A stretch of 64,000 nt of DNA from positions 51,143-115,142 of the forward strand of contig NZ_JAFCKW010000018.1 of assembly GCF_018129965.1 (NCBI RefSeq), given 5' to 3'. The notes under the pieces were generated by a model that was not told the DNA's origin, did not search any database, and worked only from the letters and a program-made list of their open reading frames with translations. This DNA comes from Bradyrhizobium diazoefficiens (lineage in GTDB: Bacteria; Pseudomonadota; Alphaproteobacteria; Rhizobiales; Xanthobacteraceae). Within the stretch, counting starts at the first letter, position 1, and each line of letters starts with the position of its first letter. The translations under genes were made by a program, and so were the position numbers. Shown here piece by piece: positions 53,854 to 63,180 of the stretch.

Positions 53854-54524
53854 GCGGGACCGCCGTCGTCGTCGTCCCCATCCGCGCGCACGGCGTCGCG
53901 GACGCATTCGGCAAATCCCAGCAGCGAGAGTGCGCTGAAAACGGTGCCGCCCACGGCGTCGGTGCGCACGTAGTCCCAGGTGCCGTCGAGTCCCGCGGGG
54001 ATGGCGGCGTTGGAATACAGCGCCGTTGTTTTGCTCCTGATGTCCTGTATCCGCCCGTAGAGCACGGTGCCGCCGTCATTCCACGTGACCGTGACGTTGG
54101 GCGGGTACGGAAGGCCGGCACCCATTCCTTCGCTGGCCTCCCACGTGGTGCGGAGCGCCTCCGCGAGATCGTCTTCGAACGGGCCGCGGCGTTTCGGGGC
54201 GGGTGCCGCGGGCGCTTCGCGCTGACGGTCGACGACGTCGCACCGATGGGGCATCAACAAAATGCGGGTGGTGACCCGTACGACCGAGGAGGCCTTGGTC
54301 TGCCGGGAGGCCACTGCCGAAAGGATACGCGCCGCCTCGGTTGCGACCGCGGCATCCTGCTGCGGAGCTGCGGCAACGACCGGTACGCGGTCTGCCTTCA
54401 GCAGGGCGTCGACGAAGAGCCGGATGTCGCGGCGGCCGCGTTGCAGGATCTCCCCGACTTCGCGTTGGAATTCGTTCGACCTGTATGCTGCGGCGCGCGA
54501 CGTCGCTTCCCGGAAATCGATCAT
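53850..54524 (-). CDS. Hypothetical protein
   Basis: A protein of 224 residues from the ATG at 54524 (MIDFREATSR), or 239 from 54569. It starts with a charged helical region, has an Ala-rich middle and a C-terminal part with TVTWNDGGTVLYGRIQDI and GTVFSALSLLGFAECVRD, ending in an acidic tail (DGDDDDGG). No family recognised. Its stop overlaps the ATG of the frameshifted gene downstream (ATGA), which indicates a two-gene unit. Confidence 0.65.
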   Translation of the reverse strand: MIDFREATSRAAAYRSNEFQREVGEILQRGRRDIRLFVDALLKADRVPVVAAAPQQDAAVATEAARILSAVASRQTKASSVVRVTTRILLMPHRCDVVDRQREAPAAPAPKRRGPFEDDLAEALRTTWEASEGMGAGLPYPPNVTVTWNDGGTVLYGRIQDIRSKTTALYSNAAIPAGLDGTWDYVRTDAVGGTVFSALSLLGFAECVRDAVRADGDDDDGGPA

Positions 54525-54588
54525 GGCCGCGCCTCCGGAATCGCAGCAGGGCTTATCCGGTTTAGACATACAGCCCTACAACTTGTAT

Positions 54589-55029
54589 TCATGGCGCTGC
54601 CTTTGCAGTGAAAACGTGCGTACCGCTACGTTTGCCGAACGTCACACTCTTGATCGCGGACATATCGCGAAATTCAACGCGCTCATGCTTTGCGATGAAT
54701 GCTTCTTGCTCGGCTTCATCCTCCGGCATTTTGGCCTTGGCCGGGACGTAGTGTTTGTGCGTATGGCGGATGGCCTCCCAGCATTGCCCATCAAAGAACC
54801 AGTAGGAGCGATCTGTCGTGGCGCTATCGTTCCACGGCCAAGGCCAGCCCTGCGCGGGCAAGGTCGCGTCGTCACGAGAGGCCAAGAAAACCTCAACGGC
54901 TTTGCGATAGTTCTTTTCGGTTTCCGCGGCGCGGATATCACCCGCGATCTCGTCACCATCCCTGGCAATTGAGCCGAGCCATTCAGCATCCTTGCCTTTG
55001 CCGGCGTAAAAATCTGCTCGCGTTCCCAT
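54589..55029 (-). CDS. Conserved hypothetical protein (MGTRADFY family)
   Basis: A 146-residue soluble protein starting MGTRADFYAGKGKDAEWLGS, a start I recall from a widespread family of uncharacterised proteins in proteobacterial mobile elements. Trp-rich sequence (GWPWPWNDSATTDRSYWFFDG) and a C-terminal VTFGKRSGTHVFTAK follow. Function unknown. I prefer the ATG at 55029 over 55044 because MGTRAD is the usual family start. Confidence 0.75.
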   Translation of the reverse strand: MGTRADFYAGKGKDAEWLGSIARDGDEIAGDIRAAETEKNYRKAVEVFLASRDDATLPAQGWPWPWNDSATTDRSYWFFDGQCWEAIRHTHKHYVPAKAKMPEDEAEQEAFIAKHERVEFRDMSAIKSVTFGKRSGTHVFTAKAAP

Positions 55030-55151
55030 TGTCTTTACCTCCATCAGTATCTCGTGTGGGCATCGATTGGTTTAGAGGAACAAATATGGCGCTAAAACGT
55101 CAGGGTGACAATAGTGACGCTAAACAGGCGTTTGTGTATGGTTAACGAATC

Positions 55152-55793
55152 ATGATTCCCGCCGGACGCTTGCCTCGACCCAAAGTCACATCGATGCGGC
55201 TCGCCGATGCTGTCGCCGCGGCGCTCGACGAAGAGCCGGACAGGGTCCGGCTACAGCTCAAGACGATCCGTCCGACGGGGGGCATCACCTTTAAGGGCTA
55301 CGGCAGGGGTGCCGCGGAGATGACGGCCGACGACGCCTCGCGCCTTGTGATCGCGGTCGCCGGCTCGCTCGCGGCCAAGCATGCGGCGGAAGCACTCGCC
55401 GCGTTCAGGGATTTAAAGCCGCTTGGACCCAAGGGGCGCGGCCTGACGCTCGAGCGCTTCCTCTCCGAGCACATCGGCGACCTCGCGAAGGGGGTCGTCC
55501 CTTCAAGCCACAGCGGCAATGTCCCTTACCGGGTCTATGATCTCGCGGCGGAGGAAGCGCTGAAGCTGATCTGGTTCGCGGGACGGTCTTCCAGGGTCTC
55601 GCTGCCGCGCGCCGCGGTGGTGCGTTGGTTTCGGACCGACGGGAAGTCCGATGCGGCCGCGTTCGCCTCGGAGCCGATGCCTTTTCCGCTGGCCACCGAA
55701 TCGCGCCTGGCGCGGCGCTATCCAAGGGGCGGCCTGTTACGCTCGGTCGTCGTCACAGCGCGGGCGCTCAAGGACATCGCCGACACTCTCTAA
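55152..55793 (+). CDS. Hypothetical protein
   Basis: A 213-residue protein with LKTIRPTGGITFKGYGRGAAEMTADDASRLVIAVAGSLAAK-like composition in its first half (an alpha/beta module) and basic C-terminal sequence (ARRYPRGGLLRSV). No recognised catalytic motif and no membrane segment. It stands alone on the plus strand between two minus-strand genes. Function unknown. Confidence 0.6.
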   Translation: MIPAGRLPRPKVTSMRLADAVAAALDEEPDRVRLQLKTIRPTGGITFKGYGRGAAEMTADDASRLVIAVAGSLAAKHAAEALAAFRDLKPLGPKGRGLTLERFLSEHIGDLAKGVVPSSHSGNVPYRVYDLAAEEALKLIWFAGRSSRVSLPRAAVVRWFRTDGKSDAAAFASEPMPFPLATESRLARRYPRGGLLRSVVVTARALKDIADTL

Positions 55794-55955
55794 CGCCGAG
55801 GTTCCCGACATGATCGTTTTCCGGGGGTGCCGCCGGCAGCGACCTGTCGTCCGAAGGGGATCGCCGCGCCGGATCCAGCCGGTCGAACGCGGATCCGGAT
55901 GCCCCTGTGCCGAGGCGAGGCAAACTGCCGCCGCCTGCGAAAAACGCGCCCAGAT

Positions 55956-56963
55956 TCATTCTGCAGGATCTTCCGGTTCGCCGGCCGAAACTTGAGTCTT
56001 CGCGGCCCGGTCGCGCCGCAGCAGCGCGTAGTTTCCGACGCGGCTCGGAACCGGACCAGCGCGCGGCCCGGTCATCGCGTTTACCGCACCCTCCGAGGAT
56101 ACGACGAGGATGCCGATCGACCCCGCGTCGAAAGCTTCGAGCAACTCCGCGGCATGCGATACGTAACCGGCAGGAGTACCGGGCGAGAACGCGAAGTAGA
56201 AGCGATCGTAGAACGTGGCGAGCGTCAGGTAGGCAGGCAGAGCGCGCTCGAGATAGTCGATGCGGTCGCGGTCGAGAACGAGCATCTCTATTCCGGCGAC
56301 GACGGCCTTCCCGGGATCCTTTCCCACGACCTCGAATCCTTGATGCCCGGTGAAGAAGGGCGATTGAGGGCGGCGCTGGATCTTCTCCGCTTCTGGCCAC
56401 AGCGATGGAAGGGATTCTCGCAACGCCTGGAGCATGAAGGCGACCTTCACGGACCGCTCCTGAATAACGGCCCCGCCGATCCGCTCGTTGCGCTGCATCC
56501 GCGTTTCGCCTTCGACGGCATCAGGTGCGTCGGAAGGTTCGGTCAACTCGACCGGCACCTTGGTGAGCCGGTCCCTCAGTTGAACGAGCGTGACTTCGCC
56601 GGCCTTGAGTTCGCGAAGCGACGATATCCCGGCGGTCGCGTTGCGATCGTAGATCCTAACCGCGACCTCCGCCGCGTTGAAGACCGGCGACAGGAGCGCA
56701 TCCCTTTCCAGACCTTCGATGGCAGCGATGCTCCGCAATCGATCCAGCAGCAGGACGTAGCGGCGCAGCACCCCCGGCGAAAGGCGCGTCGCCTTGGCGG
56801 CTGCCTCTCGGAGCTCCCGATGGTCTTGTTCCCGCGCGTTTCGAAGCGCTTCCGCGAAGATCGAGCCGATGACGAACCACGGCTGCCCGCCGTCCTTCGC
56901 CGCAGCCAGCGCGCGATGGGCGGTCTGCGCCGATTCAACATCCGTTAACCCTGCCACGGCCAT
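55956..56963 (-). CDS. Hypothetical protein
   Basis: A 335-residue protein. The N-terminal half is helical (HRALAAAKDGG, EALRNAREQDHRELREAAAK, PGVLRRYVLLLDRLRSI), the C-terminal half contains beta-rich sequence (GFEVVGKDPGKAVVAGIEML, TLATFYDRFYFAFSPGT, SIGILVVSSEGAVNAM). I recognise no family. The second half has the look of a nuclease-like or effector domain with conserved Asp/Tyr, but this is a guess. Function unknown. Confidence 0.6.
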   Translation of the reverse strand: MAVAGLTDVESAQTAHRALAAAKDGGQPWFVIGSIFAEALRNAREQDHRELREAAAKATRLSPGVLRRYVLLLDRLRSIAAIEGLERDALLSPVFNAAEVAVRIYDRNATAGISSLRELKAGEVTLVQLRDRLTKVPVELTEPSDAPDAVEGETRMQRNERIGGAVIQERSVKVAFMLQALRESLPSLWPEAEKIQRRPQSPFFTGHQGFEVVGKDPGKAVVAGIEMLVLDRDRIDYLERALPAYLTLATFYDRFYFAFSPGTPAGYVSHAAELLEAFDAGSIGILVVSSEGAVNAMTGPRAGPVPSRVGNYALLRRDRAAKTQVSAGEPEDPAE

Positions 56964-57126
56964 ATCAGTGGGATCCCTTGACTAAATTAGCACGCGCAGT
57001 ATGCTAATTCCAACTATATGGGCAGCTAAATCAGCAGCCAGGAAGAGTGAATCACCGCAAGCAGCATAGGTCAAACGAAATGACGAGCCTCCGATCCGAA
57101 CAAACCGAAACCTTGGGAGCACCCCG

Positions 57127-57579
57127 ATGAATTCACTCTGGACCGAACACTTCGGCAGCGAGGCGACTCCGCCCAGGGCCGCCCGCGGTGACGACCTGCG
57201 CTTCCACTGCGAGAGCCGTGAGCGCCCCAAGAGGAAGGGCAAGCTCCTGAAGAAGGCGCTAGACGCCCGCGGCTACGGCGTCCCCTTGTCGAAGTGCCAC
57301 GATCTCATGGCGCGGATGTACGGCTTCCGCAATTTGAACGACCTGTACGATCACGTCGGCCTCTTCCGTCGTTCGCCGAGCGACGAGGACGTGGACCAAG
57401 CGGCTTTCGAGCGCCGCTTCTGGTGGCAGGTCGACAAGCTCACCGAGTTCGGCGTTTCCGCCGCCGATGCCGAGGACGTCGTCGACGGTGTGCGGCCGAC
57501 CGGAGGAGCGCACCCGTCGCATGCGCACGGCATCCGCCTCGCGTCCGGACCGTCGGCCGCGGATTTCGGAACGCGCTGA
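57127..57579 (+). CDS. Small protein with glyoxalase-related N-terminal motif
   Basis: A 150-residue protein. Residues 38-75 (GKLLKKALDARGYGVPLSKC, HDLMARMYGFRNLNDLYDH) match a short helical module with a GFRNWN-like motif seen at the start of proteins annotated as glyoxalase-superfamily-related, but no glyoxalase domain follows. The rest is charged and unrecognised. It has GGGAGC upstream of the ATG and precedes the recombinase-like genes on the same strand, so it may be part of their unit. Confidence 0.6.
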   Translation: MNSLWTEHFGSEATPPRAARGDDLRFHCESRERPKRKGKLLKKALDARGYGVPLSKCHDLMARMYGFRNLNDLYDHVGLFRRSPSDEDVDQAAFERRFWWQVDKLTEFGVSAADAEDVVDGVRPTGGAHPSHAHGIRLASGPSAADFGTR

Positions 57580-57591
57580 GGAAACGAGCCG

Positions 57592-57816
57592 ATGTCCCGA
57601 CCGACGCGACCCGAAGAATCGCACGCTCAACGTAGTTCCGCGACCCAGCCGCGAATTTGTTGGCTCGCCCGCTCAGTTCGCCTTCAGTCCCATGGAGTAG
57701 AAATGGCCATTCAGTTTTCCCGGCAACGCGCATCGAACCGACGCGTGCTGGCGTTCCGGGCCGCGGTCGGTCGCTCGTCGAAATCCCCGCAATCCTGCGC
57801 AACGGGAGGCATGTGA
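57592..57816 (+). CDS. Possible small coupled ORF
   Basis: A 74-residue ORF starting 12 bases after the previous stop with GGAAACGAG upstream, and ending in TGATG shared with the next ATG. The coupling is good but the composition (Arg/Ser-rich) is not clearly protein-like. It may be a leader peptide for the recombinase-like gene or a chance frame. Confidence 0.35.
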   Translation: MSRPTRPEESHAQRSSATQPRICWLARSVRLQSHGVEMAIQFSRQRASNRRVLAFRAAVGRSSKSPQSCATGGM

Positions 57817-59468
57817 TGCCCTCGCATTATCGCGCGAAAAAACGCGACGACCATCTGCCGCCCATCGACCTCCACGACCTGGGCCCGAAGCGGCAGAAAC
57901 TCATCCGCAAGATCCTGTCGAGCTGCGACGGGAGGAGGGCCTTCGAGGTCCTCGAGGAATTGTACGAACGCGCCGAGATCGGAAGCCCGCCGCCGTACCT
58001 CGCGATCAGGCCGGCCGAGGAAGGGCGGCAGGCCATGGTGATCGTCCGGCATAGTGGGACCGAGGACGAGAAGAGCACGGGCGTCGCCGCCGCCGGGCTT
58101 GAAAATCCCTTGGACAGTCCGGAGGCGGTAGCCTTCTTCGAAAACTATTGCGCCGACCTCCTGTTCCGGCTTCACGCCCGGCTCGATCCTGCCACCATCC
58201 GCTTTTCGACCGTGATCCGGATGTATCTTGAGCGGGTCCGTCCGGGCAACGTCATCCCGGGGAACGAGGAACTCGCCCGCCTCGAAGCGCGCAGCCATGG
58301 CGAGCGCGATCCGATGCGCTCCTACAAGGATCACTGCCACACCGCGGTGGAGATCCTGAAATTCGTCACGGACGACAGGCTCGGGTCGCTCAACGCCAAC
58401 TTCGGGATCGACTACAAGAAATTCGCGCAGAGCAAGCCGAAGCACGGTGCGCGCGAAGGCGGCGGAAAGGTCGATGGTCCGAGCGATACCACCGTGCTGC
58501 TCCGGCTGTCGTTCATGCGGTTGGTCTTCGACTGGTTTCGGCGGGAGTTCAGGCCTCCTTTCAGGGTGGAGTTCGAAACTCCTGAAGCGACGCCGGGCGA
58601 GACGGCGGACCTCGTCTGGGAGGAGGTCCAGCGCGCGATCCTGCACTGCCTCGGCTACGTTTGGGACGGCATCGGATTCGTCACGCATTGGGTGATGCAC
58701 GACGGCGAGTGGCGTCTGGAGTTCGTCCGCATCGGCGGGCGGGACGCCGCCCTTTGGGCGCAACACGTCGCAGCCCACGCGGCCGTCATCCGCCTGCTCC
58801 TTGTCTACTGGCTGACAGGGACCCGGCTGCACACCATCCTCAAGCTCGGGTGGAGACCGATGACATGGCGTGGCTGGATCGACGTCGCGAGGCAATGGAT
58901 TCACCGCAACGGCCGCAAGAGCCCCAACTACTTCAAGAAGCCGCGCGAGAACTCGCCCATGCTCCCCTGCGTCGCCGAGCTGTTCGCCCGCTGGAGCCTG
59001 GAGGACGAACGCGAGGCCGCGAACGAGCGTTGGCCGCTGCGCATGGACGGAGGCGCCTATGTCGTCCACAACGGCCGCGGCGGCCCGGCCGAGGGCGTCG
59101 TCGAACAGGCGCGCGGCGCGTTGGGCATCGTCGGCGTCGACGCCCGGCTGCACGATCTCAAGGGCGGCGGGGTCACGGCCTACTGGCACGCCGGTTTCGG
59201 TCTCGGCCAGATCGCCTTGTACTTCGGCAATCGCGAGGACTCGATCGACCGGGCCTACCGCAGCTTGAAAAACAGCGAGGAGGCGGTGAAGCGTCCGCGC
59301 GCGGATCCCGAGACGATCACGCTCGAACGGCTCGTCGATCCAGGGAAGAAGCTGCCTGCCATTCCGCGCAGCGACCCGCCGCCGCCGGCGGGGGCCGTCG
59401 CGAAGGGCGCCGACCGCCTGGTGCGTGGCGAGCTCGAAGCGGCGATCTCGAAGGTGTTGCATGGGTAG
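57816..59468 (+). CDS. Tyrosine-recombinase-like protein, catalytic motif altered
   Basis: A 550-residue protein whose second half resembles a phage-integrase catalytic domain: TGTRLHTILKLGW (first Arg, about 335), a Lys-rich strand (FKKPREN), HDLKGGGVTAYWHAG (about 445, where the family has HxLRH) and RAYRSL (candidate Tyr, about 479). The second Arg is Lys and the second His is shifted, so activity is uncertain. The first 300 residues are a large N-terminal region with no family match. The next gene overlaps its end by eight bases. Confidence 0.7.
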   Translation: MPSHYRAKKRDDHLPPIDLHDLGPKRQKLIRKILSSCDGRRAFEVLEELYERAEIGSPPPYLAIRPAEEGRQAMVIVRHSGTEDEKSTGVAAAGLENPLDSPEAVAFFENYCADLLFRLHARLDPATIRFSTVIRMYLERVRPGNVIPGNEELARLEARSHGERDPMRSYKDHCHTAVEILKFVTDDRLGSLNANFGIDYKKFAQSKPKHGAREGGGKVDGPSDTTVLLRLSFMRLVFDWFRREFRPPFRVEFETPEATPGETADLVWEEVQRAILHCLGYVWDGIGFVTHWVMHDGEWRLEFVRIGGRDAALWAQHVAAHAAVIRLLLVYWLTGTRLHTILKLGWRPMTWRGWIDVARQWIHRNGRKSPNYFKKPRENSPMLPCVAELFARWSLEDEREAANERWPLRMDGGAYVVHNGRGGPAEGVVEQARGALGIVGVDARLHDLKGGGVTAYWHAGFGLGQIALYFGNREDSIDRAYRSLKNSEEAVKRPRADPETITLERLVDPGKKLPAIPRSDPPPPAGAVAKGADRLVRGELEAAISKVLHG

Positions 59469-60669
59469 ACGTGCCAAGCAGGCGACGCGAGGAAATGCCC
59501 GGCGGCGCGCTGCACCCTCGCTCCGGAAGACGCCGACCCCGACGTTCGGCGACGTCCTTGCGCTGCTGCAGCCGGAAACCTGGTCGCATCATGGTCGCGC
59601 GGCACTTCTGATGTGCGTGCAGGCCGCGCTGTTCGCCGCGCTCGCCGCGTGCGCGCGGATCGGTCACGCCGACGCCGGCCGCCTGCTGTTCGACGAAGCG
59701 CTGACCGGGACGGTGGTGCTTAAAACCAACCGCGGTCGCAAGCGGCCCGTCCTTTTACTCCCGGTGGTGCTGGAGTTGATCCGGCGCTGCGAAGGTCTCC
59801 GTCCCGACGACGCGGGGCCATGGCTGTTCGTGACGTCAAAGGGAAAGAAGCTTCATCCTCAGACCTTCAACCGGCTGTTCCGGAGCCTCGGCCGCCGTCA
59901 CGGATTCCGCGGCATCGGCCTCCCGGAGCGGTTGTTCGAGTTCTTCGACTCGTTCTTCGAAGTCGAGGAGGAACGCGCCGCGGTCGCCGCGCTGCGGCGT
60001 CGGCATTCACGTGCCCGCGAGCGGGACCTGTCCCAAGCCGCGATCGAGGCAGCGGCGCTGGACGAGGAACTGCTGCTGCGCGTACTCACGCGGTGCCATC
60101 CTTTGGAGGGCCCGGCCGGTCGATGGCTGGGCGCGCGCGGCGTCGCCGCCGCGGAGAAGACCATGAGGCTGTTCACGTCGGCGCGGGGCGACAGGGTCGG
60201 CACGTCGCAGGCCCTGCGCTCCGATCCGATCTGCATCATGCTCGCGGACCTTGGATGGGAACGCGGGGGACAGATCGCGACGCGCAACGCGCTTGCGGAC
60301 CGGCACTTCGCGCACACCGAGGTTCTCCGGCAGGCAGGACGACTGTCGACCGCCGATCAGAAGTTCCTCTTCCATGCCAGCTTGCGATGGGTGAGGTACC
60401 GGCAGGCCGCCGCCACGATCGCGAAGGCGAGTTCGTCCGAGCGATCGGAAATGGACCGGTGGATCGCAGGACTGCCGGCTCGCTTCCTCGCCCGGCCGCG
60501 CGGCGAGACGGTCGACGTTTTCTGGAAGCGTGTCCGCCCGCATGCGCCGTTGCCCGGTAGCCTCCCGCGCATTAAGGTCGCGGGCGTGCTGCACCGCGCC
60601 GGCGTGCTCGGTCCGCGACCGCGCAAGCCGAAGACGGCCGCGACTTCTTCCTCTTTCAACGCACCCTGA
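59461..60669 (+). CDS. Second recombinase-like protein, degenerate
   Basis: A 402-residue protein translated from an ATG inside the previous gene's end. Residues 45-150 look like the start of an integrase catalytic domain (ALAACARIGHADAGRLLFDE, LKTNRGRKRPVLLLPVVLELI, WLFVTSKGKKLHPQTFNRLF). The GLR motif is replaced by ARI, and no HxLRH box or clear Tyr follows. A helical Arg-rich second half has no match. It may be an accessory partner of the first recombinase, as in multi-recombinase elements (inference). Confidence 0.6.
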   Translation: MGRRAKQATRGNARRRAAPSLRKTPTPTFGDVLALLQPETWSHHGRAALLMCVQAALFAALAACARIGHADAGRLLFDEALTGTVVLKTNRGRKRPVLLLPVVLELIRRCEGLRPDDAGPWLFVTSKGKKLHPQTFNRLFRSLGRRHGFRGIGLPERLFEFFDSFFEVEEERAAVAALRRRHSRARERDLSQAAIEAAALDEELLLRVLTRCHPLEGPAGRWLGARGVAAAEKTMRLFTSARGDRVGTSQALRSDPICIMLADLGWERGGQIATRNALADRHFAHTEVLRQAGRLSTADQKFLFHASLRWVRYRQAAATIAKASSSERSEMDRWIAGLPARFLARPRGETVDVFWKRVRPHAPLPGSLPRIKVAGVLHRAGVLGPRPRKPKTAATSSSFNAP

Positions 60670-60760
60670 GCGCGCTCGCGCTTCCACGGCGCGGCCTCGT
60701 TCGTCCGCAACGGGAAGATCGGTAAGGGTTCCTCGGTAAACGGGCGTTTTGGGTAGAGTG

Positions 60761-61683
60761 ATGACGAAGCGTGCGCGGAGAGTTGTTGCGGCGGCCGCTA
60801 AGGCGGCAATGCCGGGATTCATCAAGCCGCAACTCGCCACGCTGAAGGCCAAGGCGCCGTCCGGCGACCAATGGCTCCATGAAATCAAGTTCGACGGCTA
60901 CCGGGTGCAAGTCCACCTCGACAAGGGGAAGAAGCGGGTGTTCACCGCAGCGGGCTGGACTGGACCAAACGTTTTTCCGGGATCGCCGGGACGTTGGATA
61001 TCCCTGGTCAGGCGATATTCGACGGAGAAGTCGTGGTCATCCATGAGGGCCGCACCAATTTCTCCGAGCTCCAGGCCGAACTCGCCGCGGGCAAACAGGA
61101 TCGCCTCGTCTACTACGCCTTCGATCTCCTCTGGCGGGACGGTGACCTCCGCAAACTCCCCCAGGTGGAGCGCAAGCGGATGCTGTCGGACCTGCTCGGC
61201 GAAAACGACATCGGGCTTCCCGTCATCTACTCCGAGCACCTGACCGGCGACGGACAGGAGATGTTCGAACACGCCGCGAAGCTCAACTTCGAGGGTATCA
61301 TTTCGAAGAACGCGCAGGCTCCCTACCGCTCCGACAGGAACGAAGGATGGTGGAAGGTGAAGTCCGTGCAGAAGGGAAAATTCCCGGTCATCGGCTTCAT
61401 CAAGGACCCCACCGGGGTGGCTGCACTGTATCTCGGCAAGCGAGAGGGAAAGGATCTCGTCTACATGGGCAAGGTTGGGACCGGCTGGTCTCGAACCGTC
61501 TCCAGCCAGATCAGAAAACAGCTTGATACCGTGGTGAGTCCGAAATCCAAGCTGACGAAGCCGATCAAGAAGCCGAAGGCCACCTGGGTCGAGCCGATGT
61601 TCTTCGCGGACGTCGAGTACCGCGACATTACTTCCGAGGGTCTGCTACGGCAGAGTTCGTTCAAGGGACTCAAGCGGAAATAG
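60761..61683 (+). pseudogene. ATP-dependent DNA ligase, frameshifted
   Basis: The gene encodes a LigC/LigD-type ATP-dependent ligase domain: EIKFDGYR (AMP-accepting Lys43), then, in a second frame, IFDGEVVVIHEGRTNF, FDLLWRDG, FEGIISKNAQAPY, WWKVKS and an OB-fold region with GKVGTGWSR. The frames join perfectly (VFTRSGLDWTKRFSG) if one C is restored after 60946 in the ACC(C)GC run. As written the reading frame breaks after residue 62. A sequencing or assembly indel in a C run is possible. The start is the ATG at 60761. Confidence 0.8.
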
Positions 61684-62068
61684 GTTCGTCGGCCTCCCAC
61701 GCTGGGGTTGAGTAATCGAGAGCGACCATCCGGCCTTCGAACCATCCCCAGTCGGACGCCTTCGGTTCGAAGGGACAACTGTCCTCTCCCGGCACGTAGT
61801 CCCAAACCTCGGTGACATGCATGTACTCGTCCAGGCTCATCATGTCGCTCAACGGCTTCGCCGCCCTCATGATCTGCACGGTTCCCCTTCGTGACACCCA
61901 GAGAACTGGGCAGAGCAGGGCACGCCGCGTGGAGTTGACGCTGCGATACAGCGTTGCTTCGTACAGATTGCTGGCGCGTCCGCGCGCGTTCCGCGCAAAC
62001 TTGAGTGCGAACCGGCCGACGACGATGACAGGTGATCGCATGCTGCCTGCTGTTGAAATGCTGATCAT
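61670..62068 (-). CDS. Conserved hypothetical protein
   Basis: A 132-residue protein from the ATG at 62068. It contains FALKFARNARGRASNLYEAT, YRSVNSTRRALLCPVLW, WDYVPGEDSCPFEPKASDWG and MVALDYSTPAW, segments I recall from conserved uncharacterised proteins in rhizobial plasmids and islands. It begins nine bases after the dinB stop and may be cotranscribed with it. The longer frame upstream only shadows dinB. Function unknown. Confidence 0.7.
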   Translation of the reverse strand: MISISTAGSMRSPVIVVGRFALKFARNARGRASNLYEATLYRSVNSTRRALLCPVLWVSRRGTVQIMRAAKPLSDMMSLDEYMHVTEVWDYVPGEDSCPFEPKASDWGWFEGRMVALDYSTPAWEADEPISA

Positions 62069-62076
62069 GAACGTTT

Positions 62077-63180
62077 TCAGATCGGCAGGCCGAGTTGCGA
62101 TTCGTCCTGCTCGCCTTCGTGCAGCGAGGATAGCGAAACTCCCAGGAGGCGCACTGGTCTGGAAAGGGGCATCTCGTTCTGCAGCAGGGCAACCGACAGG
62201 CGCTCGAGTTCGCTGCGGCTCGAGACGGCGACGGGAACGGACCTGCTGCGGGTGATGATCTCGAAGTCGTTGAATTTGACCTTCAGCGTTACCGTCCGGC
62301 CCCTCGAACCCTTGTCCTCGCAATGGCGCCAGACCTTGTCGACCAGCGGCAGCAGTTCGGCGGCCATCGCGTCGAAGTCGGTGAGGTCGCCGGCAAACGT
62401 GTTCTCGGCGCCGACGGATTTCCGGATCCGGTTCGCGCGGACTTCCCGATCGTCGATGCCTCTTGAGATCCAGTAGTAGTACGCGCCGGCCTTTCCGAAC
62501 TTGGCCTGCATGAAATCCAGCGTCTGGTTGCGCATGTCGAGTCCGGTATGAAGCCCGAGAGAATTCATCTTGGCGCTGGTGGCGGGACCGATGCCATGAA
62601 ACTTGCCGACGGGCAGGGCTTCGACGAACGCCGGTCCCATCTCCGGAGAGATGACGTACTGGCCGTTCGGCTTGCGATGATCCGAGGCGAGCTTGGCCAG
62701 AAACTTGTTGTAGGAAATGCCGGCGGATGCGTTCAGGCCGGTCACTTCCTTGATCCTGGCGCGGATGGCCAGCGCGACGTCGCGTGCCAGCGCAATCGCC
62801 TGCAGGTTTTCGGTGACGTCGAGGTACGCCTCGTCCAGCGACAGCGGCTCGATGATCGGCGTGTGCTCGGCGAAGATGTCGCGGATCTGCTGCGAGACCG
62901 CTTTGTAGACCTCGAAGCGAGGCTTCACGAAGATCAGGTCCGGACACTGGCGCTTCGCCGTCACCGACGGCATCGCCGAGCGGACGCCGAACTTGCGGGC
63001 TTCGTAGCTCGCCGCCGCCACGACGCCGCGCTCGCGGGATCCGCCGACCGCGACCGGCTTGCCCCGGAGATCCGGATTGTCCCGCTGCTCGACTGACGCG
63101 TAGAACGCGTCCATGTCGACGTGGATGATCTTGCGCTGGCGCGCCACCGGGCCCGCCTGGTCGTCGGCCTCGTCGGTCAC
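62077..63180 (-). CDS. dinB: DNA polymerase IV (Y-family)
   Basis: Translesion DNA polymerase. The 367-residue protein has HVDMDAFYASVE (catalytic Asp residues), SLDEAYLDVT (Asp-Glu), the little-finger domain and a C-terminal QLGLPI that fits a beta-clamp-binding motif. The ATG overlaps the stop of the SRAP gene (ATGA), so the two are translated together. It is an additional island copy besides core polymerases. Confidence 0.95.
   Translation of the reverse strand: MTDEADDQAGPVARQRKIIHVDMDAFYASVEQRDNPDLRGKPVAVGGSRERGVVAAASYEARKFGVRSAMPSVTAKRQCPDLIFVKPRFEVYKAVSQQIRDIFAEHTPIIEPLSLDEAYLDVTENLQAIALARDVALAIRARIKEVTGLNASAGISYNKFLAKLASDHRKPNGQYVISPEMGPAFVEALPVGKFHGIGPATSAKMNSLGLHTGLDMRNQTLDFMQAKFGKAGAYYYWISRGIDDREVRANRIRKSVGAENTFAGDLTDFDAMAAELLPLVDKVWRHCEDKGSRGRTVTLKVKFNDFEIITRSRSVPVAVSSRSELERLSVALLQNEMPLSRPVRLLGVSLSSLHEGEQDESQLGLPI

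Noticed and set aside
61670..62947. Longer version of the 132-residue hypothetical protein
   Set aside because: The upstream part only mirrors dinB in another frame; only the last 132 residues look like a protein.
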